From the NCBI GenBank assembly GCA_023428645.1, contig JAEYXD010000248.1:1-15034 (forward strand): a stretch of DNA of 15,034 nt. Direction: 5' to 3'. Made by a program: the position numbers and the translations under genes. Shown here one piece after another: positions 14,796-15,034 of this stretch. The DNA is from Pseudomonadota bacterium. GTDB taxonomy: Bacteria; Pseudomonadota; Gammaproteobacteria; Steroidobacterales; Steroidobacteraceae. The notes beneath the pieces are model-generated. The model did no database searches, was not told the origin of the DNA, and worked only from the letters and a program-made list of their open reading frames with translations. How positions within the stretch are numbered: the first letter of the stretch is position 1; each line of letters begins with the position of its first letter.

Positions 14796-14864
14796 GATTG
14801 GCGGTTAGCGATTGGCGGTTGGTGAAGATCGATAGCACTTCACCGACCGCCAATCGCTAACCGC
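14796..14864. repeat. Long palindromic repeat between tRNA-Thr and tuf
   Basis: Bases 14801-14827 pair with 14838-14864 to form a 27-bp stem with a single G-T wobble (14820/14845) around a 10-base loop. The left part is built from the 11-mer GATTGGCGGTT repeated at 14796 and 14810 with a 14-base period; the right arm reads as its complement. This looks like a REP-type or small palindromic intergenic element, not a simple terminator: no T tract follows, and the conserved operon continues into tuf. Confidence 0.8.
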
Positions 14865-14870
14865 TAACCG

Positions 14871-14880
14871 CTTCTAGAAG
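14871..14880. repeat. 10-base palindrome CTTCTAGAAG
   Basis: A perfect 10-base palindrome lies 6 bases after the long inverted repeat and 41 bases before tuf. It may be the border of the repeat element or a processing signal; by itself it is weak evidence. Confidence 0.35.
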
Positions 14881-14921
14881 TAGTCATTCAGGTTTTCAAA
14901 ATTCAGTAGAGGACCGCCGCT

Positions 14922-15034
14922 GTGGCCAAAGAGAAGTTTGAACGCACGAAGCCGCATGTGAACGTAGGCACGATTGGTCACGTCGACCACGGCAAGACGA
15001 CGTTGACGGCGGCGTTGACGAAGGTGATGGCCGA
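14922..15034 (+). CDS. tuf: Elongation factor Tu, 5' part
   Basis: EF-Tu carries aminoacyl-tRNA to the ribosome as a GTP complex. Only the first 37 codons are in the window: MAKEKFERTKPHVNVG, then the P-loop GHVDHGKTTLTAAL, identical in type to bacterial EF-Tu. Translation starts at GTG 14922, with AGAGGA at 14908-14913 at 8 bases spacing. The tRNA-Tyr, tRNA-Gly, tRNA-Thr, tuf order matches the tufB locus of E. coli, so secE and nusG are likely beyond the right edge, and a second tuf copy in an rpsL-type operon elsewhere is likely. The gene is cut by the window end, not broken. Confidence 0.97.
   Translation, partial: MAKEKFERTKPHVNVGTIGHVDHGKTTLTAALTKVMA

Noticed and set aside
14796..14864. 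CRISPR-like or tandem repeat array
   Set aside because: Only two direct copies of the 11-mer within one palindrome; no regular spacers and no cas genes.

Overview
The window is a high-GC (roughly 65%) stretch of a gammaproteobacterial chromosome. That placement is inferred from gene content and order: minC-minD-minE, a small ATP-dependent DNA ligase of the LigE type, recQ, murI, and the tRNA-Tyr / tRNA-Gly / tRNA-Thr / tuf order that matches the E. coli tufB locus. Heavy use of cyclic-di-GMP proteins and GC-rich intergenic palindromes would fit a Xanthomonadales/Nevskiales/Steroidobacter-like lineage, but this cannot be settled from the window. Almost everything is chromosomal core or ordinary accessory gene content. 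No insertion sequence, phage gene, CRISPR array or defence island was seen.

Layout, left to right. Positions 1-371 hold no convincing gene. A small exported DNA ligase (372-1244, +) is followed by the division-site operon minC-minD-minE (1445-3339, +), with a good sigma70-type promoter at 1332-1360. minE converges on recQ (3398-5350, -) across a 58-base gap holding two perfect hairpins. Reading leftward into recQ is a two-gene signalling unit. A membrane hybrid histidine kinase with HAMP, HisKA, HATPase, REC and HPt (7560-10007, -) overlaps by ATGA the start of a REC-PAS-GGDEF-EAL response regulator (5404-7563, -). After a gap with no gene comes a single-domain PilZ protein (10389-10667, -), divergent from a PLP-dependent threonine/serine dehydratase (10861-11865, +). 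The dehydratase abuts murI (11866-12762, +). murI converges without any gap on an HDOD-GGDEF protein (12763-14298, -). The right end is the translation cluster: a near-consensus promoter (14419-14447), tRNA-Tyr(GTA), tRNA-Gly(TCC), tRNA-Thr(GGT), a long inverted repeat, and the first 113 bases of tuf.

How the genes work together. MinCDE places the division septum. MurI supplies D-glutamate for peptidoglycan. RecQ serves DNA repair, and the ligase probably acts outside the cytoplasm. The regulatory theme is cyclic-di-GMP: a predicted phosphorelay ending in a GGDEF-EAL enzyme, a PilZ receptor, and an HDOD-GGDEF protein with an intact product-inhibition (RxxD) site lie within about 9 kb. The kinase-regulator overlap makes a dedicated phosphorelay-to-c-di-GMP module the most notable system here, though each part belongs to a known family. 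No wholly new system could be supported from the sequence.
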